Assembly: GCA_937901745.1 (NCBI GenBank)
Contig: CALGSZ010000096.1
Coordinates: forward strand, 110,560-174,559
Length of the DNA: 64,000 bases
Direction: 5' to 3'
Origin: an uncultured Chloroflexota bacterium
GTDB taxonomy: Bacteria; Chloroflexota; Chloroflexia; Thermomicrobiales; UBA6265
In this document: one piece after another, positions 1 to 8,673 of the stretch
Layout: each line of letters opens with the position of its first letter
How positions within the stretch are numbered: position 1 is the stretch's first letter
The notes under the pieces: generated by a model
What the model was told of the DNA's origin: nothing
Databases searched by the model: none
Seen by the model: only the letters and a program-made list of their open reading frames with translations
Position numbers and translations under genes: made by a program

Positions 1-186
1 GACGTCACCCGAGACTCGCGGCACCAGTCCAAGGAGCGCGCGCAGGAGGGTCGTCTTGCCGGCGCCGCTCGGGCCGATGAGCCCGACGAATTGACCCGGC
101 TCAACCCGCAAGGAGACCGACGACAATACCGGCAGGCCGTCGTAGGCGCAGGTCAGGCGCTCGACCACGATCGATCCGTTGGTCAT
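1..186 (-). CDS. Metal ABC transporter ATP-binding protein, partial (C-terminus beyond left edge)
   Basis: The first 62 residues are visible; the rest lies off the left edge. The Walker A motif GPSGAGKT is at residues 38-45, and an aromatic A-loop tyrosine precedes it at about residue 15, as in ABC ATPases. It lies 83 bases downstream of a ZnuA/TroA-type binding protein on the same strand, so it is probably the ATPase that energises zinc or manganese uptake; a membrane permease would be expected next, outside the window. The frame stays open upstream and an alternative GTG start exists at 228. The substrate is inferred from the neighbour, not from this fragment. Confidence 0.85.
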   Translation of the reverse strand, partial: MTNGSIVVERLTCAYDGLPVLSSVSLRVEPGQFVGLIGPSGAGKTTLLRALLGLVPRVSGDV

Positions 187-269
187 GTATCGCTCGCCAA
201 TGGCGGCTCGCCTGGCCTCAATGCCCACGTATTCGACCCCCGCGTCGCCGGCGTCTTCGAGCCGGCAGG

Positions 270-1319
270 TTACGGATTCGCGTCCAGGTAGGTGTCGTAC
301 GGCTCGATGCCGGCTAGCGCGTCGATCGTCCCGCCGAGGTTCGGGATCATCAGCTCCATGTTTTTGAGCATCATCCCGAGATAGGTGTGCTCCGGATCTC
401 CCGGCTCGCCCGGCGGATCGTCGTCCCGCAAGCCATCGACGTAGACGGCGCCCGCCTCCTCCGCGATCTGCTCCAGCACCTTGCTCGGGAAGACCTCGGA
501 GCCGAAGACGGCGGGCACGCCCTCTTCCTTGATCTGCTCGATGAGCCGCGCCACCTCCTGCGGCGACGGCTCGGAAAAGTCGGACGGCTGGACCGCGCCG
601 ATGACGGTCATCCCGTATCGCCGCGCAAAGTAAGCCCAGGAGTCGTGATAGGTGAGCAGCTTGCGCTGGTCGGGCGGGATCGTCTGCACCGCGTCCATGA
701 TGCCCTGATCCAGTCGCGAGAGGACGGCGACATAGCGATCGAGATTCTCAGCGTAGTAGTCGGCGTTGGCCGGATCGCGCTCGCTCAGCTTTTCGGCGAT
801 GAGCTCGGAATAGCGGATCGCGTAGGCGACGTTCGGCCAGAGGTGCGGGTTCGGATGCCCCTCCTCCTCGGGGAAGGAGAAGTCGTAGGCGTACTCCTCC
901 GGCGTGATCGTCTTGTCGCCGAGGGAGTAGACCTCAGCGCCGTCCTTTAGGTTCGCCTCGGCAAGTTCGATCGTCGGGATCTCGAGGTCGAGCCCGTTGA
1001 CGATGACCAAATCCGCCTGAGACAGGATGACGGCATCCGACGGCGCCGGCTCGAAGGTGTGGCTGTTGGTCCCGTCCGGCACGATGCCGCGCAGGTTGAT
1101 ACGCGTCCCTCCAACGTTCCGCACCATCGAGCTGATCGGGGCGACCGTCGAGGCGACGTTCAGCCGGCCGCTATCGTCGAAGTCATCGCTCCATCCCAGG
1201 CTCGAAGTCGGCGCCGTCGGCGTCGCATGCTGTGCTCGGACTGGATACCGCGTCAGCACCGCCGTCGCGGCCGCGAACCCAAGAACTTGGCGCCGATTCA
1301 GGCGAAACGTCTCCATCAA
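270..1319 (-). CDS. Zinc/manganese ABC transporter substrate-binding protein (ZnuA/TroA family)
   Basis: 349-residue extracytoplasmic metal-binding protein. An N-terminal signal with a twin-arginine pair (NRRQVLGFAAATA) is followed by a ZnuA/TroA fold. Likely metal ligands are His87 (SHTFEP), His155 or His159 (HPNPH), His225 (TYHDSWAYF) and an acidic residue near the C-terminus (SEVFP or YVDGL). The short HPNPH loop is less His-rich than in typical ZnuA, so manganese is also possible. The first codon is TTG, 7 bases after GGAG; an ATG follows immediately at 1316 and could be the true start. It lies upstream of the ATPase and divergent from a Fur-family repressor, which suggests metal-dependent control. 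Confidence 0.9.
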   Translation of the reverse strand: MMETFRLNRRQVLGFAAATAVLTRYPVRAQHATPTAPTSSLGWSDDFDDSGRLNVASTVAPISSMVRNVGGTRINLRGIVPDGTNSHTFEPAPSDAVILSQADLVIVNGLDLEIPTIELAEANLKDGAEVYSLGDKTITPEEYAYDFSFPEEEGHPNPHLWPNVAYAIRYSELIAEKLSERDPANADYYAENLDRYVAVLSRLDQGIMDAVQTIPPDQRKLLTYHDSWAYFARRYGMTVIGAVQPSDFSEPSPQEVARLIEQIKEEGVPAVFGSEVFPSKVLEQIAEEAGAVYVDGLRDDDPPGEPGDPEHTYLGMMLKNMELMIPNLGGTIDALAGIEPYDTYLDANP

Positions 1320-1371
1320 CTGCTTGCTCCGAGTTCGTGCCTAGCTGTCACAGGAAACAGTATCGTGCGCA

Positions 1372-1389
1372 GATGCAAATACTCGCATC
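1372..1389. promoter_or_regulatory. Candidate Fur/Zur operator (inverted repeat GATGC-N8-GCATC)
   Basis: The divergent intergenic region between the metal-binding protein and the Fur-family gene holds the inverted repeat GATGC-N8-GCATC in an AT-richer stretch; another CGCATC follows about 14 bases later. Position and symmetry fit an operator for the neighbouring regulator. It does not match a textbook Zur box, so the assignment is tentative. Confidence 0.35.
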
Positions 1390-1483
1390 AGCACAAGTTC
1401 GCATCCTAGCCATGACGATGGCCTGAGTCAAGGTGATACCATCCATACAACTAACGTTCGACAGCTGGCGAGGGTAGCGAAGG

Positions 1484-1996
1484 GTGCCAAGCGATTCGTC
1501 CCATCTCAATAACCACCGAGGACCTGCCGGTGTTGGAACGCGCCCACGCGATGCCTGGCTCCCAGGACGCTCTGCCGACGAGTTAGCGGCCAGGCTCCGG
1601 GCAGCCGGCCAGCGCGTGACGCCGCAGCGGCTCCTGATCCTCGGAGCCTTCGCGCGGCCGGGTGAGCATCTGACGGCGGAGGAAGTGTATGCCCGCGTCG
1701 GAGCGCTCGCTCCCGCAATCAACCGCTCGACGGTCTATCGCACCTTGGAGCTCTTCCGCGACCTGGGGCTGATTACCGAAACGGACCTCGGCGAGGGCGC
1801 TCGCCATTACGAGCTACTCGATGACGGGCGCCATCACCACCTGATCTGTCGCGACTGCGGCGGCATGCTCGTCCTGGACGACGAGATCGTCGCTCCCCTT
1901 CGCGCCGCGATCCAGGAGCGCTATGGGTTCGAGGTCACGATCGATCACCTCGCGCTTTTTGGCCGGTGCAAGGAGTGCCAGCGCGCCTCGTCCTGA
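1484..1996 (+). CDS. Fur-family metalloregulator (probably Zur-like)
   Basis: 170 residues with a GTG start; no ATG lies in frame nearby, so the exact start is uncertain and the first 25 residues may be untranslated. The N-terminal winged helix carries a recognition helix INRSTVYRTL at residues 79-88. The regulatory half has the His-rich site HHHL at about 117-120 and two Cys pairs, Cys122/Cys125 and Cys162/Cys165, the structural zinc site of Fur proteins. Fur proteins repress uptake genes when loaded with metal. The divergent zinc/manganese importer makes Zur (or Mur) more likely than a ferric regulator. A peroxide sensor (PerR) cannot be excluded by sequence alone. Confidence 0.88.
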   Translation: MPSDSSHLNNHRGPAGVGTRPRDAWLPGRSADELAARLRAAGQRVTPQRLLILGAFARPGEHLTAEEVYARVGALAPAINRSTVYRTLELFRDLGLITETDLGEGARHYELLDDGRHHHLICRDCGGMLVLDDEIVAPLRAAIQERYGFEVTIDHLALFGRCKECQRASS

Positions 1997-2070
1997 CGCG
2001 CGGCCAATTCAAAGGGGAAGCCGGCGGCGACACTCGCGCCAATCGCCACCGGCTCAAAATTGGATGAACG

Positions 2071-4329
2071 CTATCCGTCGCTCGTTTCCGGCCCCTTCGA
2101 GAATTCGCGCAGGACGTTGCCTGTCACCCGCGAGACGTTGTTGTCGAAGTCGTTGACGGGCAGGCTCGCGACCCAAGTGATCGAGCCGACGGAGAAGACC
2201 GCGCCGCCGTTCGGCGATTGAATGAGCGTCATATCGGCGCGCACGCGCGGCTCTTCCGTCCCGCCACGCCCGGGCAGGGTATCGTTCGAGTCCTCGATGA
2301 CGAGCTGGTAGTAATCTGTGTGCCGCCCCTCGGTCGTAGCGAGGCGCAACGCCTCGGGGGGCGTGTTCAGGTCCAGATCGTACCGGTCGATCTCATCGCC
2401 AGCCGCGCCACCGAGGATGAGCCCGAAGTCGCCAATGATCTCATCATCGCCGATGCCCTCGAAGACGAAGGCCGCGCGCGGATCGCGCGAATCCGGGAGC
2501 CGGTAGTAGCCGGCCGCGCCGCCCCACCCTTCGGCGGTGAACCCGATGCCAACGAGCGCGTTCGGCCAGCGTCCGCGGTATCGCCAGAGACCGCCCAGCT
2601 CACCGGTCAGGCTCAGGTAGCTCTCTCCGGGACGCGAGGTCCAGGAGCGCGTGCCGTTGATGCCCCGGCGAACTTCGATCAGGTGCGGGCGCGCGTTGTT
2701 GATCGCCGTCACCCAATAGAAGCCGTTGCCGCCCAGGTACATCAGCCGCCCGCCCTCGCTGAGATAGGCTTCCAGCGCGTCCAGCATCGGGCCGGTCCAG
2801 TATTCCGGGTGGCTGCCAGTGATCACGACACGATACGGCCGCAGCAGATCGGCGCCGTCAAAGTGCAGGTCTTCATCGGTCGCCACGTCATAGGGGAAAC
2901 CGCTCCGCTCGAGCCACTCGATGAGATAGAGATCGCCGGAGAAATGCCGGGGCTTGCCGGTCAACCAATTGAGGAACTGGGGCCGCATCGTGATGACCGG
3001 TCGCAGCCGGCTGGAGTAGCAGATGCCGCTCCCGTCCGGGTGCTCGTCGTAGACGGAGGAGCCAAGGTCGGGGCGGGAATCGAGGAAGTGCTCACGCTCG
3101 GTGATCTCAATCGGCTGATCGGTCGTCTTCGCGATCCAATCGGCGCCGGTCTCCATCCGGCGGTGGAGGCGCTCATTGCCGTAGGCCAGGTAGGTGTTGG
3201 TCGGCGCCAGGAAGAGGGACGGAGCGGTTGGGGCGCCGATGGGCCGGCGGACGTAGAACGGGACGTACTCGACCGACGTCTCCGTCGTCAGCCGCGCCGC
3301 GTAGACGCCGGACGGCAGATCCTCTGGCACCGGGATCTCGAAATCGGGCGACCAACCGGCATCCTCCAGATCGTCCTCATGGAAGTGAATGGCGCCGTAC
3401 ATGTGCGGCACGGTGAGGAAGGAGACATCGGTCCCGTCCCAGTTTGCGCCGGTCACGCCGCGCGTCGGCTGGTTGACCGCCGTTCCGCTGAGCGCGTTTG
3501 GCGAGCGGTCATGGATCGCCGTGCCGCTGAAGTCGCGCGCGAAATCCCAGGCCGCCACCAGCGCGTCGGGCAACGCCAGGGGATCGGAGCCGCCGAAGAG
3601 CGCCAGCAACTCATCCGGACGAAGGGCGCGACCCCAGATCCGTGGCCGGTCGATCTTGCCGTTGAAGCAGGATCGGGGTGCGTGGCGTCCGTCACCGAGC
3701 GGCGCTAACCAACCCGCCCCGATCAAGAGGGGCAAATCGAGGTTGGGCAGCGAAAGGGGCTCGCCGGACTCGCTCGCTTCTCTGCCTTCCTCGGGGAGCC
3801 AGGAGCGAGCGAGCTTTCGCCAGACCAGGCGCGCCTCTCCCGTCGCGGCGTCGTAGGTCGCGCCGATCGCGTACCAGAGCCAGCAGTCCAGCGGCCTGTC
3901 TGAGCGGATCACGCGCCGGCGGCCGCTGCCATCGCCGACTTGGAGCCGCAGCCGGCCATCGGACTCGATCCCAAGCGCGAAACCGGCTCCCGCCGCTTCA
4001 TCCCACCGGGCGATGATCTCTTGCGGACCACGACCACCTACGAGCGTCGGACAGATCCAGGCTTGGATCGCCAGGCCTCGCTCGAACCGCATCGTCTCGC
4101 TGCTCGGCACCAGCACGTAGGAACCGATCCCGATTCCCTGCTCGCGTCCCGACCGGCGGCCGGCAATCGCGCTCGGGACGACCGTGTCCCGTTCGAGTTC
4201 CGGGATGGTGAACGCCCGGTCGAACCGGATGAGATCCACCTGGTAACTGTCAGCCTGACAGCTGACCATGACTTGTAGCCGCTGGCCGGGAATGACGCTC
4301 AACCGATCGGTGTAGCCCAGGATATCCAT
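2071..4329 (-). CDS. N,N-dimethylformamidase large-subunit-like protein with LamG domain
   Basis: About 752 residues from the ATG at 4329, which has GGAAGG upstream; an in-frame extension to 4407 looks untranslated. Residues roughly 60-250 form a concanavalin/LamG-like jelly roll. The second half, beginning near PFYVRRPIGAPTAPS, matches the C-terminal domain of the dimethylformamidase beta subunit (mononuclear iron amidohydrolase that splits dimethylformamide into dimethylamine and formate). Length is close to the characterised large subunit. The small subunit usually encoded beside it is not recognisable here, so the natural substrate could differ. It forms a single-gene unit convergent with the Fur-family gene. 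Confidence 0.75.
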   Translation of the reverse strand: MDILGYTDRLSVIPGQRLQVMVSCQADSYQVDLIRFDRAFTIPELERDTVVPSAIAGRRSGREQGIGIGSYVLVPSSETMRFERGLAIQAWICPTLVGGRGPQEIIARWDEAAGAGFALGIESDGRLRLQVGDGSGRRRVIRSDRPLDCWLWYAIGATYDAATGEARLVWRKLARSWLPEEGREASESGEPLSLPNLDLPLLIGAGWLAPLGDGRHAPRSCFNGKIDRPRIWGRALRPDELLALFGGSDPLALPDALVAAWDFARDFSGTAIHDRSPNALSGTAVNQPTRGVTGANWDGTDVSFLTVPHMYGAIHFHEDDLEDAGWSPDFEIPVPEDLPSGVYAARLTTETSVEYVPFYVRRPIGAPTAPSLFLAPTNTYLAYGNERLHRRMETGADWIAKTTDQPIEITEREHFLDSRPDLGSSVYDEHPDGSGICYSSRLRPVITMRPQFLNWLTGKPRHFSGDLYLIEWLERSGFPYDVATDEDLHFDGADLLRPYRVVITGSHPEYWTGPMLDALEAYLSEGGRLMYLGGNGFYWVTAINNARPHLIEVRRGINGTRSWTSRPGESYLSLTGELGGLWRYRGRWPNALVGIGFTAEGWGGAAGYYRLPDSRDPRAAFVFEGIGDDEIIGDFGLILGGAAGDEIDRYDLDLNTPPEALRLATTEGRHTDYYQLVIEDSNDTLPGRGGTEEPRVRADMTLIQSPNGGAVFSVGSITWVASLPVNDFDNNVSRVTGNVLREFSKGPETSDG

Positions 4330-4542
4330 TCCCCTCGATTCCTTCCGCGCTGTCTCGGGACTTCCGCTTGGCTGCGGATAGGTACGCCCTGGATCGCATG
4401 CCGTCAATAGCTAAAGTGACCGCGGGGCACGAATCGTGCATGAGAGCGCGAATTCGGAATCGGTGTGCCGTCGCTCGCGCCCTCGCGGCCAACGTCGTGA
4501 GGGAGCTGGAGCGCGCCGCCCGCCATGCGTACGGAGGGAATC

Positions 4543-4920
4543 ATGCAGATCGCATCGGCCCTGCGACGGCTCGGTGAGAGCCAGCAGGGCAGCGCCGAGG
4601 TCGCGCAAGGGAATTACCGGCTGACAGCCGCGCCGCTCTCGCGGTCGCTCGGCGAAGTTCAGTTCATCATCTGGGAAGAGCGAGGGATTGGGTGGGTGCC
4701 GATTCTCGTCGGGCGCACCTTCAACGACCAAATCAGCATTACCTACTGCCGGCCTCCCGCGAGCGAGGACGAGGCGGAGTCGCTGATCCGGATCGTGTTG
4801 GCTGGACGCCCGCTACCGGCGGCGGATGATCCCGAACGGGAAACCGCAAGACCCTCCCGCCGACCGATAGAGCAGACGTGGCTCGGGGAGCGTCCCGCGC
4901 TCCTTGCCGGGAAGCAGTAG
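4543..4920 (+). CDS. Hypothetical protein, 125 aa
   Basis: Starts at ATG 4543 behind an excellent ribosome binding site (GGAGG at 4532-4536). The body is a compact alpha/beta sequence with a WEERGIGWVPILVGR segment and a hydrophilic, Arg/Pro-rich tail. No family is recognised and no signal peptide or membrane segment is visible. It is divergent from the dimethylformamidase-like gene. Its size resembles that of the dimethylformamidase small subunit, but I see no sequence similarity, so that idea is not supported. Confidence 0.6.
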   Translation: MQIASALRRLGESQQGSAEVAQGNYRLTAAPLSRSLGEVQFIIWEERGIGWVPILVGRTFNDQISITYCRPPASEDEAESLIRIVLAGRPLPAADDPERETARPSRRPIEQTWLGERPALLAGKQ

Positions 4921-5006
4921 AGCGCACTGCCGGCATCGCACGCTAAGCCGCGATCGAGACAGACCGGGAATAGCGCAACCTGCGTTCAGGACGGAGTCCA
5001 GTCGGA

Positions 5007-5564
5007 TCAGTCTCGCTGAACGATTCGCAAGAGATCCGCCTCGTGCACGCCGCAGAATCGGTCGGATTTGCGGTCGGTCTCCTCGAGCGTGTTCGAGAAG
5101 TGCATGACGCAGATCGAGTTGGGGCAGTGGCTTAGACCGTAGGCATGCCCGAGCTCGTGGATCGCTTCTTTCGCTGCACGCTCGAGGAAGCGGCGTTGAT
5201 CTGGCGGCCGGCCCCAGAACTCCGGCCTCAGTCGAGCGAGCGCAACGACCGCGACCCTCCCGCCAACGTGGGCCTGACCGAAGATGAAGTTGAGCCCCGG
5301 TTCGTAGAGATCGAGGTCGGCGACGCCGAGAACTCGCTCGGCGCGCGTGGGCAGCTCATCCAATCGAGCCAGGATCGGCTCAGCGCGGTACTGGCGACGA
5401 GCCGGATCGTAGGCATCCTCAGGAGGCATCAGGGAGTGCGAAGCCAGGCGCGCCACGCTGCGCGGAAACCGCGCCTCAATCGCCTGGAGTAAGTGATCGA
5501 GCACCTCGTCCGGCACCGTGCCGACCGGCACAAGCTCGACGACCTGCCGTCCGCCCGACATCAT
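5007..5564 (-). CDS. amzA: Archaemetzincin-family zinc metalloprotease
   Basis: 185 residues from the ATG at 5564. The full archaemetzincin signature is present: HELGHAYGLSH, then CPNSICVMHFSN and a downstream TDRKSDRFC, giving HExxHxxGxxH plus the four-cysteine second zinc site. Family members are small metzincin peptidases of unknown physiological substrate. The reading frame also opens at a GTG at 5600 that overlaps the stop of the upstream gene as GTGA; translational coupling from there is possible, but family members begin near the VVELVPVG segment, which favours 5564 (or 5561). Confidence 0.9.
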   Translation of the reverse strand: MMSGGRQVVELVPVGTVPDEVLDHLLQAIEARFPRSVARLASHSLMPPEDAYDPARRQYRAEPILARLDELPTRAERVLGVADLDLYEPGLNFIFGQAHVGGRVAVVALARLRPEFWGRPPDQRRFLERAAKEAIHELGHAYGLSHCPNSICVMHFSNTLEETDRKSDRFCGVHEADLLRIVQRD

Positions 5565-5596
5565 TCGACCGTCAGCGTCGTTGCCAGCCGCCGTGC

Positions 5597-5953
5597 TCAC
5601 GGGAAGGTGCGTTCATCGGCCTGAGCGTCCGCCAGTTGTCGCGGTGGCAGCGGCTCAGCGACGACCTCGACGTCATCGAGACAGGTTTGCTGGTTGAAGA
5701 CATTCTCCGCTGTGTGCCAAGGACCGGACTCCAGCCGGAGATCGCCCAGCTCGTCCAGATTGAGACACCGCCACTCCCCGCCAGGCGGCAGGCCAGAGCG
5801 GCTCCCACCCGCGAATTGGTAGACCAAGACGTGGTAGGTGCCCCGCTTGGTTCCGAGCGCGTGCGGGCTGAAAACGCGCTCTTCTCCATGATAACGAGCG
5901 ACGACTCGCTTTCGCGTGCGGATCGCTTCGGCCAGTACCTCGTAGGTGTCCAT
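5597..5953 (-). CDS. WYL-like domain small protein
   Basis: 118 residues. The sequence (AIRTRKRVVARYHGEERVFSPHALG, followed by a tyrosine/arginine strand region) resembles a free-standing WYL-type ligand-binding fold of the kind usually attached to DNA-binding domains, but no helix-turn-helix is present. It lies directly upstream of the archaemetzincin gene and touches its alternative GTG start, so the two probably form an operon. Function unknown. Confidence 0.6.
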   Translation of the reverse strand: MDTYEVLAEAIRTRKRVVARYHGEERVFSPHALGTKRGTYHVLVYQFAGGSRSGLPPGGEWRCLNLDELGDLRLESGPWHTAENVFNQQTCLDDVEVVAEPLPPRQLADAQADERTFP

Positions 5954-6158
5954 CGGTCAGTGTGCCTCCGTCGCGATCGGGGAGCCTGGCATCGATGATT
6001 GGCGCTATCCCGCTCACCGCATACGGCGTTCCATCAAGTTCTGCCGATGCTCCTGATGCGGAGGAGACAGCCTCGTTTCCTCGTGCAAGCTGGAAACGAC
6101 GCGGATTCCACGGCGAGATGCTGGCACGATCTTCGGATCGGCCGAGATGCGACTAGGT

Positions 6159-6557
6159 CTATTTCGACGTGGAGAGGGCGCGAAGCCAACCGAAGATGAT
6201 GCCAATCTCGGCGACGGCATCGAGGAGGTAGATCGGCGAGATGCGCCGGCGCGCGACATAGACGACATCAATGGCCGCGAGCGACGCCGCGCTGCCCGCT
6301 CCGAGCACGGCCATCTCCGGTGTCATCCGCTGCCGCCGCGCCGCCCCGAGGAGCGTGATGCCGACAACGGTGATGAGCGCTCCCACCGTCTTGACGAGCC
6401 AGCGGTCGGTCTTGGGACCGGTAATCGCCTCGAAGCTGCGAATGTGGAGAATCGGCCATATTCCGGTCGGGAGGTAGAAGAGTCCCTGGAGCCACGCCAT
6501 GCGCTCTAGAGCATCAATCCCCGGTTGCCGGCTCCGGGCGCCATTACCGTCTTGCAT
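6159..6557 (-). CDS. Hypothetical integral membrane protein, 132 aa
   Basis: The start ATG at 6557 is preceded by GAGGGAG. Four hydrophobic segments are visible (around GLFYLPTGIWPIL, VGALITVVGITLLG, AVLGAGSAASLAAIDVVYV and YLLDAVAEIGIIFGWL), so it is a small multi-pass membrane protein. Nothing indicates a substrate or partner. It lies on the same strand as the genes at 5.0-5.9 kb but about 200 bases upstream of them. Confidence 0.65.
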   Translation of the reverse strand: MQDGNGARSRQPGIDALERMAWLQGLFYLPTGIWPILHIRSFEAITGPKTDRWLVKTVGALITVVGITLLGAARRQRMTPEMAVLGAGSAASLAAIDVVYVARRRISPIYLLDAVAEIGIIFGWLRALSTSK

Positions 6558-6628
6558 CCGATCTCCCTCTCAACACCGAATGTGACCGGGCGCGCAACGT
6601 CGGCGACCGGTGGCCGATCCAGGACGCA

Positions 6629-6859
6629 TCAGCCCGCGCCAGACTCCGGTTTCTGATGCCGGTCCGCCGGCCCTTTCGGCTCGGACCGGCTGACGTTCTC
6701 ACCAGGAGGGATATCGAATCCCTCTTCAACGTCCGACCGCTCGTGTTCTTCCACCTCATCGGCTGGAGGGACGGGATTGCGTCGGCGGTCGGCATTCGCC
6801 CAGCCCGCTTGCGATGCCTCGCCGCGCTCCTCGTCGGACAGGATCGGCTTCTCGCTCAT
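6629..6859 (-). CDS. Small hydrophilic acidic protein, 76 aa
   Basis: The start ATG at 6859 has GGAGG six bases upstream. The product is very hydrophilic and probably disordered, rich in Glu, Asp, Pro and Arg (SEKPILSDEERGE at the N-terminus, then EVEEHERSDVEEG). It resembles small stress or desiccation-type proteins in composition only; no family is recognised. It lies between rpoN and the 132-residue membrane protein on the same strand. Confidence 0.6.
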   Translation of the reverse strand: MSEKPILSDEERGEASQAGWANADRRRNPVPPADEVEEHERSDVEEGFDIPPGENVSRSEPKGPADRHQKPESGAG

Positions 6860-6929
6860 GATGACCTCCAGCCGCCGCCACACAAGTGGCAGGCGCTTCG
6901 TGTGCGCCGTCAGCTGCCGACGCGTAGCA

Positions 6930-8384
6930 TTAGCGAACCGTCGAAGGGAGGATGCCCAGCTCGGCTCGGTACTTGGCGACCGTCCGTCGCGCGATGCGAT
7001 ATCCGCGCTGCAGGAGCAGCTCGCGGATGCGCATGTCCGAGAGTGGCTTCCCGTTCTGCGATTCCGTCTCGATGATCTCCTTGATCACGTCCTTGACACT
7101 GAGCGACGGGGTAAAGAAGTCGCTGAACGGGATGACCTTCCGGTTGGGGAGCATCACGTACTTGTTCGCGGTCGCCCGGCTGACGGTCGATTCGTGCACG
7201 CCAACCTGCTGAGCGACCTGCGAGCGGGTCAGCGGCCGCAGCTCGCGAACGCCCTCCCGCAGGAAATCCTCTTGAAGCTCGCAGATGCAGGTGCTGATCT
7301 TCAGGAGGGTTTCACGCCGCTGCTGGATCTTGCTGATGAACTGCTTTGCTCGGGAGACGGCCTCGCGGATGTGGTCGCGGTCGGATTCCGAGGTCTGGGC
7401 CATGACCTCCGCCGTCTCGGCCTCGCTCGCCGTCCGAGCCCGGCGGCGTAACCGCTGCGCCAGTCCGTCGTAGAGCGGGTTGACGCGCAGGTCCGCCCGC
7501 GAGCTGCCGGCGACCTCGACTTTGAACTCGCCGTCGACGATCGAGATGATCACGTCCGGCGAGACATACGGCGTGCGGGCCGGACTCTGCCACGTCTTCC
7601 ACCGCTGCTGCTGCAACGGATGCGGGCTGAGGTAAGTCTGGATGAACTCGTGCGCCTCGCCGATCTCTTCCGGCGTGACGCGCAGCCGCCGAGCGATCTG
7701 CTGGTAGCGGTGATTGCCGAGCTCCGTCAGGTGATCTTCGACGATCTCCTCGACCAGCGCCGGCACTTCGACGCCAGTCTCGCGCAAGTAGTCGATCTGC
7801 AGGAGCAGGCTCTCGCGCAGGTCGCGAGCCGCGACGCCCGGCGGCGCGATCGCCTGAATCGTCGTCAGGATCCGCTCGACGTCCTCGATCGGGCGATTTG
7901 CCATCGCCGCGACTTCGGCGAGGTCGATGCTGAGCAGACCGCGCTCATCGATTGCGTCAATGAGTAGCTCCGCGACCCCGTGATCAGCCGGGTCGAGAAT
8001 CGTCCGCGAATCGGCAAGGAGCTGCTCGGGAAGATCCAGCTCCGTCGCGATGAACGCGACCTCGTCGAAATCCTCCTCCGAGTCGCGCGGCTGGCGGATC
8101 GTGTCAATGCGGTCGAAGATCTCGTCGTCCGAATCGGATGGTGGCGCGGCGTTATGGTCGGTGAGGCAAGTCGCGCAGTAGCCACTTTCCATTGGGCCGC
8201 CGCAGAGCGGGCAGAGTGTCCGTTCCTCCACTTCCAGCGCGGGGTTGGACATCAACTCCGCGGCGATCACCGTTTCTAGCTCTTGCGAGGAGAGATTGAG
8301 CAGGTAATTCGCCTCGATAAGGCGAGGCAGATTGCGCTGCCGTTGCTCTTGAATCTGATCAAAATCGAGTTCCATCGCCACCAT
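6930..8384 (-). CDS. rpoN: RNA polymerase sigma-54 factor RpoN
   Basis: About 484 residues using the ATG at 8384 (GGAG six to seven bases upstream; ATG 8375 is also possible). Region I is Gln/Leu-rich (LDFDQIQEQRQRNLPRLIEANYLLNLSSQELE), followed by the core-binding domain and the C-terminal RpoN box ARRTVAKYR near residue 466, which binds the -24 element. Unusually, a four-cysteine zinc ribbon (CPLC at 58-61 and CATC at 70-73) sits between region I and the core-binding domain. A consensus -24/-12 promoter lies upstream on the same strand, so the gene probably autoregulates. Sigma-54 needs an AAA+ activator; a candidate is encoded at 9738. Confidence 0.97.
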   Translation of the reverse strand: MVAMELDFDQIQEQRQRNLPRLIEANYLLNLSSQELETVIAAELMSNPALEVEERTLCPLCGGPMESGYCATCLTDHNAAPPSDSDDEIFDRIDTIRQPRDSEEDFDEVAFIATELDLPEQLLADSRTILDPADHGVAELLIDAIDERGLLSIDLAEVAAMANRPIEDVERILTTIQAIAPPGVAARDLRESLLLQIDYLRETGVEVPALVEEIVEDHLTELGNHRYQQIARRLRVTPEEIGEAHEFIQTYLSPHPLQQQRWKTWQSPARTPYVSPDVIISIVDGEFKVEVAGSSRADLRVNPLYDGLAQRLRRRARTASEAETAEVMAQTSESDRDHIREAVSRAKQFISKIQQRRETLLKISTCICELQEDFLREGVRELRPLTRSQVAQQVGVHESTVSRATANKYVMLPNRKVIPFSDFFTPSLSVKDVIKEIIETESQNGKPLSDMRIRELLLQRGYRIARRTVAKYRAELGILPSTVR

Positions 8385-8560
8385 GAGGGGCTCCATCACT
8401 AGGCGCTGCCATTCGCCTGCACGAGGCTAGGCGGACGCGGTGGCGCCAGCCACCATCTAAGGCTCGACTGTCGCTCGCGATCATCGCCGTGGACATCGCC
8501 AGTGACGCAAAACCCATTCCATGCATGAACCATGCCATGCTCGCCGTGCTATTTCCATTC

Positions 8561-8576
8561 GCAAGAATCGTGCCAA
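8561..8576 (-). promoter_or_regulatory. Sigma-54 (-24/-12) promoter for rpoN
   Basis: On the minus strand the sequence reads TTGGCACGATTCTTGC, a full match to the sigma-54 consensus TTGGCACG-N4-TTGC, with the invariant GG and GC ten bases apart. It would start transcription near 8549, about 165 bases before the rpoN start. A small palindrome, AGTGG-TCCA-CCACT, lies immediately upstream (8580-8593) and could be a protein-binding site. Confidence 0.85.
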
Positions 8577-8620
8577 CGTAGTGGTCCACCACTCGGTCTA
8601 GGTAGCATAGACGACAAAAA

Positions 8621-8642
8621 CCGCGCCGGGAATCCGGCGCGG
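8621..8642 (-). terminator. Rho-independent terminator of the ferritin-like gene
   Basis: Perfect 9-bp stem CCGCGCCGG/CCGGCGCGG with a 4-base loop, followed on the minus strand by TTTTT. It lies about 30 bases past the stop codon of the minus-strand gene ending at 8674 and separates it from rpoN. Confidence 0.9.
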
Positions 8643-8673
8643 TCTAGTAAGACGGAAGTTGTGAAAGGCGCGA

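Noticed and set aside
2218..3708. 496-codon open frame on the plus strand
   Set aside because: Antisense to the dimethylformamidase-like gene, with no recognisable domain; long antisense frames are expected at this GC content.
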